A DNA stretch of 36,634 bases from Myxococcota bacterium (GCA_018821305.1 JAHJMN010000068.1:1-36634); one strand, 5' to 3'. Shown: positions 8,603-17,236, counted from the stretch's first letter. Notes: generated by a model not told the origin, from the sequence alone. A program made the numbers and translations.

Positions 8603-8697
8603 ATTGTCGGAAAAACACGATTGCTGTCTTTTAAGATATTGGAAATTACGGGCTACAGTGTTAAGGTATGCTCTGATTTTGAAAGGAAGGTGTCTTT

Positions 8698-9039
8698 ATG
8701 GGCAGAATTTCCGTTGTTTTACTTGCTACTGCAGCGTTTTTTTCAACTGTATCCTGTAAGGAAAAGGTTGATTGTGAAAAAATGAAAGAAAAGCTTATGA
8801 CCTGCATGATGGATAACTACAAAGTTATAAATCCCAAGGGCCGGCCTCTTGACGATCCCAAGTTCGCTGCGGATAAAAAGAAAGCCATGGCTGATTATGC
8901 CGGCATTATTGATAAAGAATTTGTTGAAAAATGTACATCTACGGGCGGGAAAGATGAACGCGCTGCCAAAATTAACAAATGTTTATCCCAGAAAGATTGC
9001 AAGGATGTTCATTCCTGCCTTAAGTCAGTTTTAAACTGA
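8698..9039 (+). CDS. Small Cys-rich lipoprotein (paralogue 1)
   Basis: 113 residues. The lipoprotein signal ends in V-S-C (Cys20), and AAGGAAGGTG lies upstream of the ATG. The mature part has a regular cysteine pattern, V-D-C-E-K...C near the start and N-K-C-L-x-x-K-D-C-K-D...C-L at the end, suggesting a small disulfide-bonded helical domain exposed in the periplasm or on the outer membrane. The neighbour at 9170 shares the same framework, so the pair arose by duplication. No functional assignment. The sequence before the gene is the right half of a family-2 repeat, so the promoter may lie in or next to that repeat. Confidence 0.8.
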   Translation: MGRISVVLLATAAFFSTVSCKEKVDCEKMKEKLMTCMMDNYKVINPKGRPLDDPKFAADKKKAMADYAGIIDKEFVEKCTSTGGKDERAAKINKCLSQKDCKDVHSCLKSVLN

Positions 9040-9082
9040 GAAATTAATCTCAGGTTGAATTCCATCTATTTAAAGTCATGTA

Positions 9083-9130
9083 TTACGATCAAGTTCTGGT
9101 CAGGTGTCGATTCAGTAAGGACACGAACTA
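9083..9130. repeat. Degenerate family-1 fragment
   Basis: Ends AAGGACACGAACTA, which is the reverse complement of the family-1 left end, and is preceded by TTACGATCAAGTT, which resembles the interior of the copy at 23671-23826. It lies between the two paralogous Cys-rich lipoprotein genes. Confidence 0.4.
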
Positions 9131-9169
9131 CTCAAAAGCCATGGATTTCCCCTTTTTCCGGTGAGTTTT

Positions 9170-9487
9170 ATGAAGTATCTTCTGATTATAGTTGTTGCTG
9201 CATGCCTGGGATGCCAGAAAAAAGTCGATTGTGAAAAATTGCATAAAAAAATCCAGAGCTGTCAAAATGCTTTTGACAAAGTGTTTTCCCGCAGTGGGGA
9301 AACGAAGAGTAATGAATTTGACAATCTGCTGAAAGAGATCGTCGATAAAAGATGCCGTGCCCGGAGTGGCAAATTTGGTGATGTAAAAACTTTGAATAAG
9401 TGTCTGGGGGTAAAAGAGTGCGATGATTTCGTAAAGTGTCTTTTTCGTCTGCCTGCCGCAAAAAGCAGGGGAATGGAGAAAAAATGA
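9170..9487 (+). CDS. Small Cys-rich lipoprotein (paralogue 2)
   Basis: 105 residues from ATG 9170, chosen over the in-frame GTG at 9161 because GGTGAG overlapping that GTG is a good ribosome site for the ATG. Lipobox C-L-G-C (Cys15). It shares V-D-C-E-K-L...C, then L-N-K-C-L-G-x-K-E-C-D-D-F-x-x-C-L, with the upstream paralogue, keeping the cysteines while most other residues differ. Its stop overlaps the start of the next gene as ATGA, which indicates translational coupling to the large membrane protein. Unknown function; the coupling suggests the two act together at the envelope. Confidence 0.8.
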   Translation: MKYLLIIVVAACLGCQKKVDCEKLHKKIQSCQNAFDKVFSRSGETKSNEFDNLLKEIVDKRCRARSGKFGDVKTLNKCLGVKECDDFVKCLFRLPAAKSRGMEKK

Positions 9488-11202
9488 AGGAAACGGAACA
9501 AATTGCATTCAGACCATCCCCGGTAAAAAAGTGGCTTATAATCGGTTTACCGGTTCTGGCAACACTTCTCATGAGCACTGGAATTTACATTTCACGTATG
9601 AATATAAAGGGCTGGGTTAGAATATATGGAAACACCAGTTATAAATCCGGTTCCCGGGGGGCATTCAGGATTTTTGTGCGAAAAGGTAAGCTCTCGACTC
9701 CCGTAAAAAAACTTGCGGTGGAAGTGACCATGAAAGTAAATGGAGACACGATTTCCATTGGAAAAGCTGAGATGAGCCGGGGGGAAAAAGCCCTTAACGT
9801 CAATACGATTTTTCCTAAAGTAAACCCGGGTAACTATAATCTGAAATGGAAAATAAAGACAGAACTCGGGACCCAATATTGGACATCATCGATTATGCTG
9901 ACTGATGGCTCAAAAGAACTCAAAAGGATTTACGGAGAAGAGGGCGGGGGGCAGAATTCAAATTATTCCGGAACATCCTCTTCATCTGCATCGCTTGACT
10001 ATCTTGAAAATGCTGTCTCGCTGCATGCTTATAACGGAAGGGGTTTTCGCAACAGGATTCGGGATATTCTTTACATTAAAGCCCACACAAAGGATGGGGC
10101 CCCGCTCAGGATTAAAGGCCGGTTAACTGTTGTAAACGGAATAGTTCGAGTGCCTAAATCTGCTGACTGCCTGCCCTATCTTGTGAAAAAAGAATTACTT
10201 AAATGCATGGTTGAAATCAACGACGGGCAGGAAATTCCTTTCGATATGAAAACTGATGCTCTGGGCCTGGATTCAATGACCGTTTATGCAATGACAAATG
10301 GCGTCAGTTTTAAAATAAAATATGAAGTTCTGGAAGGTCCGAACAAAGGTAAAACATCCTCAGTGGAATATGATGTTGGTGGATTAGAAGATGATGTATT
10401 TATTGGGTATTTTCCGCGCATTCTTCCGCCGGAGAAGGCATTCAATATTCAACTTACAGGTCTCGGTACAGGGCCCTACTGGCTGGATATTTACACCCCG
10501 AATCAGTGGCGCAGTGCGTACACGATTCCTTTAGTTGACTACGAGGGTAATTTTCAGTTGGATACTTCTTCAATGTACGGAATGTACAAAATCCAGAGCA
10601 GTTTATCCTTTGTTCCCATTCATAATGCTACGTCTAATACTACATTCTGGGTTCACCCCTACGCCGATGATCCCAAAATCATACAGAATGCACTTGAGGA
10701 ATCTCTCAAAATAGACAATCTGGACACGCACACAAAAAGCTGGCTTACCTATATTCAGAAAAACGGTCTTGTTTGGAAAAGCGGATACAACGTTCTCGAT
10801 GATATTCATTTCTTCGGTGGGCTTTTAGACCGATATCACTGGAGCATGGGGATTATCAAGGATACCAAACGGTTTTCTGAAGGCAATTTAAGTAGAACTA
10901 AACGCTCAGGTCAGACTATCATATTGACAATTATTGCAATTTCCGGACTTTTACTCATTTTTACTGTATTTTTTGCCGTATATTACTCTATCCGGAAACG
11001 TCGCGAATCCATTTCAGCTATGAGCAATCTCATGGCAGATTCCGATGGAAATGAGCATTTCTGGTCCAATCTTCATAATGATCCTGATGAGATAGACGCA
11101 AGGAGAAAGGCAGTTGCGTTTGGTGTTCTGATTGCTGCCATTGTCGGTTTTGTAATAGTTGCAACTATCTGGCTCATGATAAACATAAAATGGGAGATGT
11201 AA
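9484..11202 (+). CDS. Membrane protein with large extracytoplasmic beta-rich region, unknown family
   Basis: 572 residues from ATG 9484, with GGAG upstream, overlapping the previous stop. One membrane segment at about 16-36 is followed by an extracytoplasmic region of about 440 residues. Its first part (about 42-135) reads like a macroglobulin/Ig-type beta-sandwich (G-x-x-x-x-F-R-I-F-V-R-K-G-K-L...), followed by a Ser/Asn/Gly-rich linker and more beta-rich sequence. Two further membrane segments (about 480-505 and 545-566) flank a cytoplasmic loop that begins R-K-R-R. Two Cys occur mid-protein. No catalytic motif or known family was recognised. It is flanked by a coupled lipoprotein gene upstream and a nucleotidyltransferase-like gene one base downstream. 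Confidence 0.75.
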   Translation: MKETEQIAFRPSPVKKWLIIGLPVLATLLMSTGIYISRMNIKGWVRIYGNTSYKSGSRGAFRIFVRKGKLSTPVKKLAVEVTMKVNGDTISIGKAEMSRGEKALNVNTIFPKVNPGNYNLKWKIKTELGTQYWTSSIMLTDGSKELKRIYGEEGGGQNSNYSGTSSSSASLDYLENAVSLHAYNGRGFRNRIRDILYIKAHTKDGAPLRIKGRLTVVNGIVRVPKSADCLPYLVKKELLKCMVEINDGQEIPFDMKTDALGLDSMTVYAMTNGVSFKIKYEVLEGPNKGKTSSVEYDVGGLEDDVFIGYFPRILPPEKAFNIQLTGLGTGPYWLDIYTPNQWRSAYTIPLVDYEGNFQLDTSSMYGMYKIQSSLSFVPIHNATSNTTFWVHPYADDPKIIQNALEESLKIDNLDTHTKSWLTYIQKNGLVWKSGYNVLDDIHFFGGLLDRYHWSMGIIKDTKRFSEGNLSRTKRSGQTIILTIIAISGLLLIFTVFFAVYYSIRKRRESISAMSNLMADSDGNEHFWSNLHNDPDEIDARRKAVAFGVLIAAIVGFVIVATIWLMINIKWEM

Positions 11203-11203
11203 A

Positions 11204-12217
11204 ATGAAAGCCATGATTCTGGCTGCAGGTTATGGTACGAGGCTCGGTCTTTTAGGGCAACAGTTGCCCAAACCTGCACTTCCTGTACTCAATACTCCTA
11301 TCATCGAGTATAGTATTCAAGCCCTTAAAAAAGCAGGGATTTATCAAATTGTTATAAATCAACACCATCTTGGAGATGAACTGCAAAAAATACTTGGGGA
11401 CGGAAGTGCCCTGGGTGTTGAAATCGAATGGTCCCTGGAAAAAGAGCAGATCCTCGGAACCGGTGGAGGTGTGAAACAAGGCCTCCGCAACGCTGGTGAT
11501 GAGCCAATTGTGGTTTTAAACGGAAAAATTATCTTTGATATAGATTTGGCAAAAGTCATTGAAAAACATAGAGAAAGTGGTCGTATAGCGACTATGGTCC
11601 TGCGTCGGGATCCCGATGCGTCCAGATGGGGAAGTATTGGTTTTGACGGCTATATGGATGTTACTTCTATACTATCACGTGATTCTATGGGCAATTCCAC
11701 CGCGCCGGGAGAACATATGTTTACAGGTATTCAGGTGCTTAATCGAGATTTTCTCAGTATTCTCCCCGAAGGGCCTTCCTGTCTTGTTCGTGACGGTTAT
11801 ATGGGCCACTTTAAAAACGGTACCCCGATAGGCGTGTTTGATACGGGAGAGGCGTACTGGTTTGAACACTCTACCCCCGAAAGATACCTTCGGGGCAATC
11901 TTAATCTTCTTGGAATGGGTCCCAGTGGTCCATTTAGGGACGTCATTGCAGAAAAGGGTATCTGGCACCGGAAGGAAGATGGGTGGGCTTTTATCGACGA
12001 CTCTGTACCCGATGAAAGTGCGGTTCGGTGCGGAAGATTTACGGTTTGTGGTCCAGGCGCCAGAATTACGGGGAATATAACTACTGAGGAATCAGTTGTA
12101 TGGGGCGGCTGCTCAGTGCAAACGAATATCCGTTCATGTATCGTTACGCCACTGGGAATTGTGGAAGCGGGAGAAACCACTCGGGATGGTTTTACAGGTC
12201 CGGCACTAAAAAAATGA
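11204..12217 (+). CDS. Sugar-phosphate nucleotidyltransferase-like protein with altered metal motif
   Basis: 337 residues. The N-terminus has the NTP-transferase signature L-A-A-G-Y-G-T-R-L, then L-P-K-P-A-L-P-V. The E-Q-I-L-G-T-G-G-G motif is typical of mannose-1-phosphate guanylyltransferase / MurU-type enzymes. The C-terminal third looks like a hexapeptide left-handed helix. These enzymes make NDP-sugars from sugar-1-phosphate and NTP. However, where the family has N-G-D before I-x-x-D-x-D, this protein has N-G-K108-I-I-F-D-I-D, so a magnesium-coordinating Asp is replaced by Lys. Catalysis may be lost or changed. The ribosome site GGGAG is good. It is coupled on both sides: one base after the membrane gene and an ATGA overlap with the FHA-like gene. 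Confidence 0.8.
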   Translation: MKAMILAAGYGTRLGLLGQQLPKPALPVLNTPIIEYSIQALKKAGIYQIVINQHHLGDELQKILGDGSALGVEIEWSLEKEQILGTGGGVKQGLRNAGDEPIVVLNGKIIFDIDLAKVIEKHRESGRIATMVLRRDPDASRWGSIGFDGYMDVTSILSRDSMGNSTAPGEHMFTGIQVLNRDFLSILPEGPSCLVRDGYMGHFKNGTPIGVFDTGEAYWFEHSTPERYLRGNLNLLGMGPSGPFRDVIAEKGIWHRKEDGWAFIDDSVPDESAVRCGRFTVCGPGARITGNITTEESVVWGGCSVQTNIRSCIVTPLGIVEAGETTRDGFTGPALKK

Positions 12218-12822
12218 GGATTTACACGAGAATTGAACTTCTTTTCCCTGAGAATTCGCGGGCCGTCTGGATGATTCCTGGTGTCGAGATCATTTTCGGC
12301 TCTTCAGGAAACTTCAGTTTGCCTGAAATGAACGGAACAGAGAACGCATTCAAAGTATTTTGTGGACGAAAGCGCACATATCTAGAAAACTACGATTCGC
12401 CACTTTCTGTTTTTTGTGACGGTGTTCAGTGTGAACGAGGGCAGAGAGTTACGACTCAGACTCCATTTACCTTCGGATTCGGCCGATTTCTGTTCCGGGC
12501 GACTTTTTTAGAAGTAAATGAACACATTGAATTTTTTAACGTGTCCTTTGTGGAGTTATCCGGGGAAATTGTAGCGACTATACCGGTGCCTGCTCAGGGA
12601 GAGATTGCCTTCGGTCGCAGTGATGATACTTTTCTGAAGTTTTCTAGAACCGGAATGTCACGCATACATGGATTGATTTTCAGGAAAGGAAAGGACGTCT
12701 TTATCAGGATCATTGGTAAAAACAACGATCTTACAATTGATGGAATTTCTTCATCCGAGGAAGATGTTTCTCTGAATGGACGTCATTTAGAAATGTTCGG
12801 TTTGAATATAATAATGAATTGA
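12214..12822 (+). CDS. FHA-like domain protein
   Basis: 202 residues from ATG 12214, overlapping the nucleotidyltransferase stop as ATGA; the open frame extends upstream, but only as overlap. The C-terminal part has forkhead-associated features: F-G134-R135-S, then S149-R150-I-H152, then a late L-N-G. These match the Gly-Arg, Ser-x-x-His and Asn-Gly positions that bind phosphothreonine. The N-terminal 110 residues are beta-rich and unassigned. FHA domains dock phosphorylated partners, so this may link the preceding membrane protein and nucleotidyltransferase to Ser/Thr kinase signalling. No kinase gene is in the window. The sequence between the conserved positions is diverged, so the call is moderate. 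Confidence 0.6.
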   Translation: MRIYTRIELLFPENSRAVWMIPGVEIIFGSSGNFSLPEMNGTENAFKVFCGRKRTYLENYDSPLSVFCDGVQCERGQRVTTQTPFTFGFGRFLFRATFLEVNEHIEFFNVSFVELSGEIVATIPVPAQGEIAFGRSDDTFLKFSRTGMSRIHGLIFRKGKDVFIRIIGKNNDLTIDGISSSEEDVSLNGRHLEMFGLNIIMN

Positions 12823-12823
12823 A

Positions 12824-12854
12824 TTGACAATTCAGTTCCAATCTGGTTTATGGT
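12824..12854 (+). promoter_or_regulatory. Possible sigma70-type promoter before lolD
   Basis: A perfect TTGACA (12824-12829) is followed after 19 bases by TATGGT (12849-12854), about 78 bases before the lolD start, in the only gap of more than 100 bases between the FHA-like gene and lolD. A tight palindrome, TGAATTG-A-CAATTCA (12820-12834), overlaps the -35 box and could be an operator. The spacer is long and the -10 box imperfect. Confidence 0.35.
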
Positions 12855-12931
12855 AGTGCTTTGAATCCTCCATGAGGCGGGAATAAAACTCTCCCGGTGC
12901 TTGTTGTTTTCAGGTTTTCGGATTTAATTAT

Positions 12932-13645
12932 ATGACTGATGTATTATTGGCGGTTAAAAATTTAGTCAAAGATTTCAATCATGGGGAAAAGACCCTTCAA
13001 ATTCTCAAATCTGTGGATCTTGAAATTCTTCATGGTGAAAGTGTTGCGGTTCTGGGCGCTTCCGGTGCAGGGAAAAGCACTCTGCTTCATCTTCTCGGCG
13101 GTCTTGATAAACCTACCAGTGGCAAGATTTACTTTAAAGAAGCCGATATTACCAAGTATAACAGTCGTGAACTTGCGGCATATAGAGCTGAAAAAATTGG
13201 TTTTGTATTTCAATTTCATCATTTGCTTCAAGCGTTTACCGCTGTCGAAAATGTTATGATACCATGCCTTATCAGAAAAATAAGTCGTCAGAAAGCTTCA
13301 GACAAGGCACATCGAGCCCTCGAACTGGTGGGCTTATCTCACCGAAAAACACACCGACCAGGGCAACTCAGTGGCGGTGAGCAACAGCGTGTTGCCATTG
13401 CCAGGGCCATTGTTATGGAGCCCTCAATAATATTTGCGGATGAGCCTACGGGGAATCTGGATTCCACAACGGGGCAAAAAATAAACGATCTGCTATTTGA
13501 TCTCAATGCCAAACTTGGAACTACGCTTTTTGTTGTTACGCACAATATTCAGATGGCTGCAAATTTTTCAAGACAGATCACTTTGGCGGATGGAGTAATT
13601 ACAGGCGATGTATACAGGGAACAGACGGATGAAATTTCTGGCTGA
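12932..13645 (+). CDS. lolD: LolD-type ABC transporter ATP-binding protein
   Basis: 237 residues with Walker A G-A-S-G-A-G-K-S-T, the Q-loop region F-V-F-Q-F-H-H-L-L, signature L-S-G-G-E-Q-Q-R, Walker B with A-D-E-P-T-G-N-L-D, and the switch His in V-T-H. The F-Q-F-H-H-L-L-x-x-F-T-A-V-E-N-V-M-I-P stretch is typical of LolD, the ATPase that powers release of outer-membrane lipoproteins from the inner membrane. Context supports this, since bamA and the Skp-like genes follow directly. The partner permease (LolC/LolE) is not in the window. MacB-type ATPases are close relatives and cannot be fully excluded. Its 3' end overlaps the start of bamA by 17 bases. Confidence 0.87.
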   Translation: MTDVLLAVKNLVKDFNHGEKTLQILKSVDLEILHGESVAVLGASGAGKSTLLHLLGGLDKPTSGKIYFKEADITKYNSRELAAYRAEKIGFVFQFHHLLQAFTAVENVMIPCLIRKISRQKASDKAHRALELVGLSHRKTHRPGQLSGGEQQRVAIARAIVMEPSIIFADEPTGNLDSTTGQKINDLLFDLNAKLGTTLFVVTHNIQMAANFSRQITLADGVITGDVYREQTDEISG

Positions 13646-16055
13646 AAAGATTTTTATAATTTTAGCTTTGGTTCTGGTATCCATGGTACCAGTAAGTGCT
13701 TTCAGTCAGGTTGCGACGGAACTTCCCGGCAACATACCTGGACGAAGAGTTCCTGTTATTGATGTTCAGATCAAAGGGAACGTACTTACAAGTAAAAGCT
13801 CCATTTTAAACGTACTATCTACAAAACGTGGTACTTTTTATGATCAGATGCGGCTTGCTCAGGACGTGCGCAATATCTGGAACCTTGCGAAATACAGCAA
13901 TATTCAGGTGCACAGCATTGATTCCTCAGCGGGAATGACACTGATTATTACAGTAACGGAAAAACCAAAAATTAAGACAATTTTTGTCCATGGGAACAAA
14001 GAGCTTGATCTTGATACCATCAACAAAGTTGTGACGCTCAAACCTTCTACCATCCTTGATGAGAGTGCAGTAAATGATAACGCTGTAAAGATTAAACAGC
14101 GATATCAGGAAGATGGTTTCTATCTTGCCCGGGTAAAATCTGGTCTCAAACCCCAGAAAAACAATTCTATGGACGTTCACTTTTATATTGAGGAAGGTCC
14201 CAGAGTTAAAGTTGGTGGTGTTAGTTTCAGTGGAAATAAACAATTTGCTTCTTCTCTGCTCCGTAATGGTATTGAAACAAAAATTCCAGGTATTTTCAGT
14301 TTTCTGAATGATAAGAGCGGTGTTTTCAAAGAGAGCGATCTGAAGACCGACCTTATGAAAATTCAGGGGCTTTATTTTAATCATGGTTATATTCAGGCAA
14401 AAGTTGGACCTGCAGAGATTGAATTCTCCTCAGCACAGAATAAAGTCTATATCCACATTCCCATTGATGAAGGTAAACGATTTAAGATTGAAAATATTGA
14501 TATAAGTGGCACTCTCCTTGGCAAACCTGCTCTGATGAAGCGTATTGCCAAAGGTGACAAGGACGCCCTGAGGGAACTCAAGCGCCTTCACGCAAAGTTA
14601 ATCAAGAGTAAGGCGGGTACCTGGTTTAATCGTGAAAAAGTCGCTGGGGATCTTAAACGACTGACGACTTATTATCGGGATCTTGGCTATGCTTATGTAA
14701 ACGTCATTCCCGTTTCTCCCATTGATGAGAAAAAACAAACGGTCAGTATCAACTTCAAGATCAAACCGAATAAACTCGTGTACATTGAACGAATCGAAAT
14801 CGAAGGAAATTCGAAGACTCGGGATAAAGTAATCCGTCGTGAAATTGTAATAAATGAAGGCGACCTCTACTCTTCAACTCGAATTGAAATATCCCAGCGC
14901 AGAATCTATCGGCTCGGGTACTTTAAAGATGTAAAACTTAAAACGAGAAAAGGGACCAGAGACGACCAGATTACTGTAATCATTAAAGTTGTTGAGACTT
15001 CTACCGGGACTTTCAATATCGGAGCCGGATTCTCCACCGTTGAAAATTTCCTTGCTCAGGCTCAGATTACCCAGCAGAACTTCCTTGGAAGAGGGCAGAC
15101 CCTGATGCTTCAGGGGATGATGTCATCCTTAAGGCAACTTTTTACTCTGCGTTTTATTGAGCCCCACTTCCTTGATACTGATTGGTTTTTTGCATTTTCT
15201 ATTTATAACAGCTTGTTCTCATTTGAGAGTTTCAATAGAACTACAAATGGTGGAACCCTGACTTGGGGTTATAATCTTACCCCGTTCTGGCGAATATATC
15301 TGACTTATAAACTTGAAGATGTAAATATTGACACGTCGTCTAATAGTTTGTTATTCGGATCGACTTCAAGACTTACGATTCCATCTACGGCCTATGTTGC
15401 TAACCTTTTCAATGACGGAATTACAAGTTCATTCAAGGCCCATTTAAGTTGGGATAAACGTAATAACCGGATGTTCCCGACTAAGGGTTGGTATTGGGAT
15501 TCTTCCGTTGAAGTTGCACGTCCGGAATTTGGTTCTCAGAATGTTTTCAATAGATATAAGTCTGATCTGAGGGCATATTATCCCGTTTGGGGTCCGTTTG
15601 TCATTAAAGCTAATGCTGAAATCGGTCTTATCACATCCTCGGAAAAGAGCGGTGTTCCCATTTTCGAACGCTTTTTCCTTGGCGGAATTAATACTATTCG
15701 TGGATTCTCCCCGTACAGTATCGGGCCCAAGATCGACGTCCCCGTTTCACCGGATCCAGGCGCACGACTCTTTTCCTTCAGAAAAGGCGGAGATAAGTCT
15801 TTGATTTTTAATCTTGAACTTGAGTTTGACCTTCTCAAGGAAATGATGATTAAAGGTGTATTTTTCGTGGATGCAGGTAATGCGTTTGATGATAATGAAA
15901 ATTACTCTATATCAAATCTTCGCACTTCATGGGGATTTGGCCTCCGATGGTACACATTCCTTGGTATTCTGCGATTTGAATGGGGTATTCCATTCAACCC
16001 GCAACCTGGTGAGCGGCCAATAGTTTTCGAATTTAACATAGGAAACTCATTCTGA
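13629..16055 (+). CDS. bamA: Outer membrane protein assembly factor BamA
   Basis: 808 residues from ATG 13629, chosen because AGGGA lies nine bases upstream and a normal signal peptide follows directly (cleavage after V-S-A-F-S, about residue 27). Five POTRA-like repeats fill about 35-420, seen in phrases such as V-x-G-N-K and I-x-G-x-x-x-T-R-D-K-V-I-R-R-E. The C-terminal Omp85 barrel has the conserved I-R-G-F loop motif and ends in an aromatic residue (N-S-F). It folds and inserts beta-barrel proteins into the outer membrane. The start overlaps lolD and the stop overlaps the next gene as TGATG, consistent with a single operon with the periplasmic chaperones that follow. Confidence 0.93.
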   Translation: MKFLAEKIFIILALVLVSMVPVSAFSQVATELPGNIPGRRVPVIDVQIKGNVLTSKSSILNVLSTKRGTFYDQMRLAQDVRNIWNLAKYSNIQVHSIDSSAGMTLIITVTEKPKIKTIFVHGNKELDLDTINKVVTLKPSTILDESAVNDNAVKIKQRYQEDGFYLARVKSGLKPQKNNSMDVHFYIEEGPRVKVGGVSFSGNKQFASSLLRNGIETKIPGIFSFLNDKSGVFKESDLKTDLMKIQGLYFNHGYIQAKVGPAEIEFSSAQNKVYIHIPIDEGKRFKIENIDISGTLLGKPALMKRIAKGDKDALRELKRLHAKLIKSKAGTWFNREKVAGDLKRLTTYYRDLGYAYVNVIPVSPIDEKKQTVSINFKIKPNKLVYIERIEIEGNSKTRDKVIRREIVINEGDLYSSTRIEISQRRIYRLGYFKDVKLKTRKGTRDDQITVIIKVVETSTGTFNIGAGFSTVENFLAQAQITQQNFLGRGQTLMLQGMMSSLRQLFTLRFIEPHFLDTDWFFAFSIYNSLFSFESFNRTTNGGTLTWGYNLTPFWRIYLTYKLEDVNIDTSSNSLLFGSTSRLTIPSTAYVANLFNDGITSSFKAHLSWDKRNNRMFPTKGWYWDSSVEVARPEFGSQNVFNRYKSDLRAYYPVWGPFVIKANAEIGLITSSEKSGVPIFERFFLGGINTIRGFSPYSIGPKIDVPVSPDPGARLFSFRKGGDKSLIFNLELEFDLLKEMMIKGVFFVDAGNAFDDNENYSISNLRTSWGFGLRWYTFLGILRFEWGIPFNPQPGERPIVFEFNIGNSF

Positions 16056-16567
16056 TGAAATCAACTATTTTCCTTGTTCTTTCAATTGCGCTGGTGACTT
16101 CCTGCACTAAAAAAGACTCGATTCCAATCGGTGTTGTCAACATGAAGTCCATCATGGATAAATCCGCCTGGGGTAAAAAACATCAGCAGGCGATATCCAA
16201 GGAACTTGCCACACGGGAAAAACAGTGGGAAAAATCATGCAATGAACCACTTAAAGAGCTTACGGACAGGATAGAAAAGGCCAATAAAGCTGGGAATACA
16301 GCAGATGCCAAAGCCCTTTCCAGTGAAAAAAACTTAAAACTCAGACAGTGTTCACTTTTAAGGAATCGATATCAGGCGGAAGTTGAAAAATTAAATGAGG
16401 AATATGCCGGGAAAATCCTTGATAAGGTTAAAGATATCAGCCGGCGTATTGCTGAAGATAAGAAAATCAAGATTGTACTTTCCCTTTTCCGTGGTGTTGT
16501 ATTGCATGCCGATGATACTGTTGATATAACGGACAGCGTGATAAAGTTACTCGATAGTGGAGAATAA
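16055..16567 (+). CDS. Skp/OmpH-like periplasmic chaperone, lipoprotein form
   Basis: 170 residues. The signal ends in lipobox V-T-S-C (Cys17), so this copy is predicted to be lipid-anchored. The mature part shows the OmpH/Skp pattern: a short beta strand I-G-V-V-N-M-K-S-I-M, a long charged helical region with A-x-K, L-K, E-K repeats, then a closing K-I-K-I-V-L strand. Skp escorts unfolded outer-membrane proteins to BamA. It overlaps the bamA stop by one base. A second Skp-like gene without a lipobox follows. Skp is normally a soluble periplasmic trimer, so the lipid anchor is unusual. Confidence 0.8.
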   Translation: MKSTIFLVLSIALVTSCTKKDSIPIGVVNMKSIMDKSAWGKKHQQAISKELATREKQWEKSCNEPLKELTDRIEKANKAGNTADAKALSSEKNLKLRQCSLLRNRYQAEVEKLNEEYAGKILDKVKDISRRIAEDKKIKIVLSLFRGVVLHADDTVDITDSVIKLLDSGE

Positions 16568-16675
16568 TTTGAATTTCCATTTTAAATTGCGTATTTTCCT
16601 TCGGGGATGCGATTCCTCAGATTTTAGAATTTATAATTTAAGTTGTTATCAATATTATTTTTAAGGAGATATTTC

Positions 16676-17227
16676 ATGAAGTTATCAACTATTGCAGTCT
16701 TTTTTGTAATAACAGCCTTTGCTGCTCCGGCGTTTGGCCAGAACATTGCGTGGTTTAATCCAAATAAATTGCTGAAAAATTCAGCTGCTGGAAAAAAAGT
16801 CATTGCAAGTCAGCAGACCCTTCAGAAAAAATTTGAAAATGAAAGGAAAGCAGCGGAAAAACCACTTCAGACTGAAAAAGATCAGATTGAAAAAGATTGG
16901 AAAGCTTTTCAGGAAAATCAGAGTGTTCTTAATGCCAAGGAAAGAAAAAAACGCCTCGCTGCTCTCAAATCACGTTATGATAACTGGGTTGAAAAAGTGA
17001 AGAAAATTCAGGTTAAACTTGCCAAACTTCAGCAGAAACTTTCCGCCGACTTCCAGAAAGTAGCGGAGCCATTTTCCGTAAAGATGAAAAAAGCTGCTGC
17101 ATCAGTCGCGGCAAGCAATGGTTATGCTTATATTATCGCTCATGATCCTGCTAATCCGACGGTTTTACTTTACGCAAAACCTTCACTTGACGTTACGGAA
17201 AAAATCATTGCCCTCCTCGGTGAGTAA
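16676..17227 (+). CDS. Skp/OmpH-like periplasmic chaperone, soluble form
   Basis: 183 residues from ATG 16676, which has a strong AAGGAG eight bases upstream; the longer in-frame Met at 16643 has none. A classical signal peptide ends A-P-A-F-G. The mature part starts I-A-W-F-N-P-N-K-L-L and continues with about 110 residues of Lys/Gln/Glu-rich coiled coil, then A-S-N-G-Y-A-Y-I-I, as in OmpH/Skp. It is the soluble counterpart of the preceding lipoprotein. Its own ribosome site and 108-base leader suggest it may be translated, or even transcribed, separately. Confidence 0.87.
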   Translation: MKLSTIAVFFVITAFAAPAFGQNIAWFNPNKLLKNSAAGKKVIASQQTLQKKFENERKAAEKPLQTEKDQIEKDWKAFQENQSVLNAKERKKRLAALKSRYDNWVEKVKKIQVKLAKLQQKLSADFQKVAEPFSVKMKKAAASVAASNGYAYIIAHDPANPTVLLYAKPSLDVTEKIIALLGE

Positions 17228-17236
17228 GTTCTTCTC

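Noticed and set aside
8546-8785. Plus-strand ORF of 79 codons
   Set aside because: It reads through the family-2 repeat and into the lipoprotein gene in another frame; no ribosome site or domain.
12100-12213. Upstream extension of the FHA-like gene
   Set aside because: It lies entirely within the nucleotidyltransferase gene; the ATGA overlap at 12214 is the more natural start.
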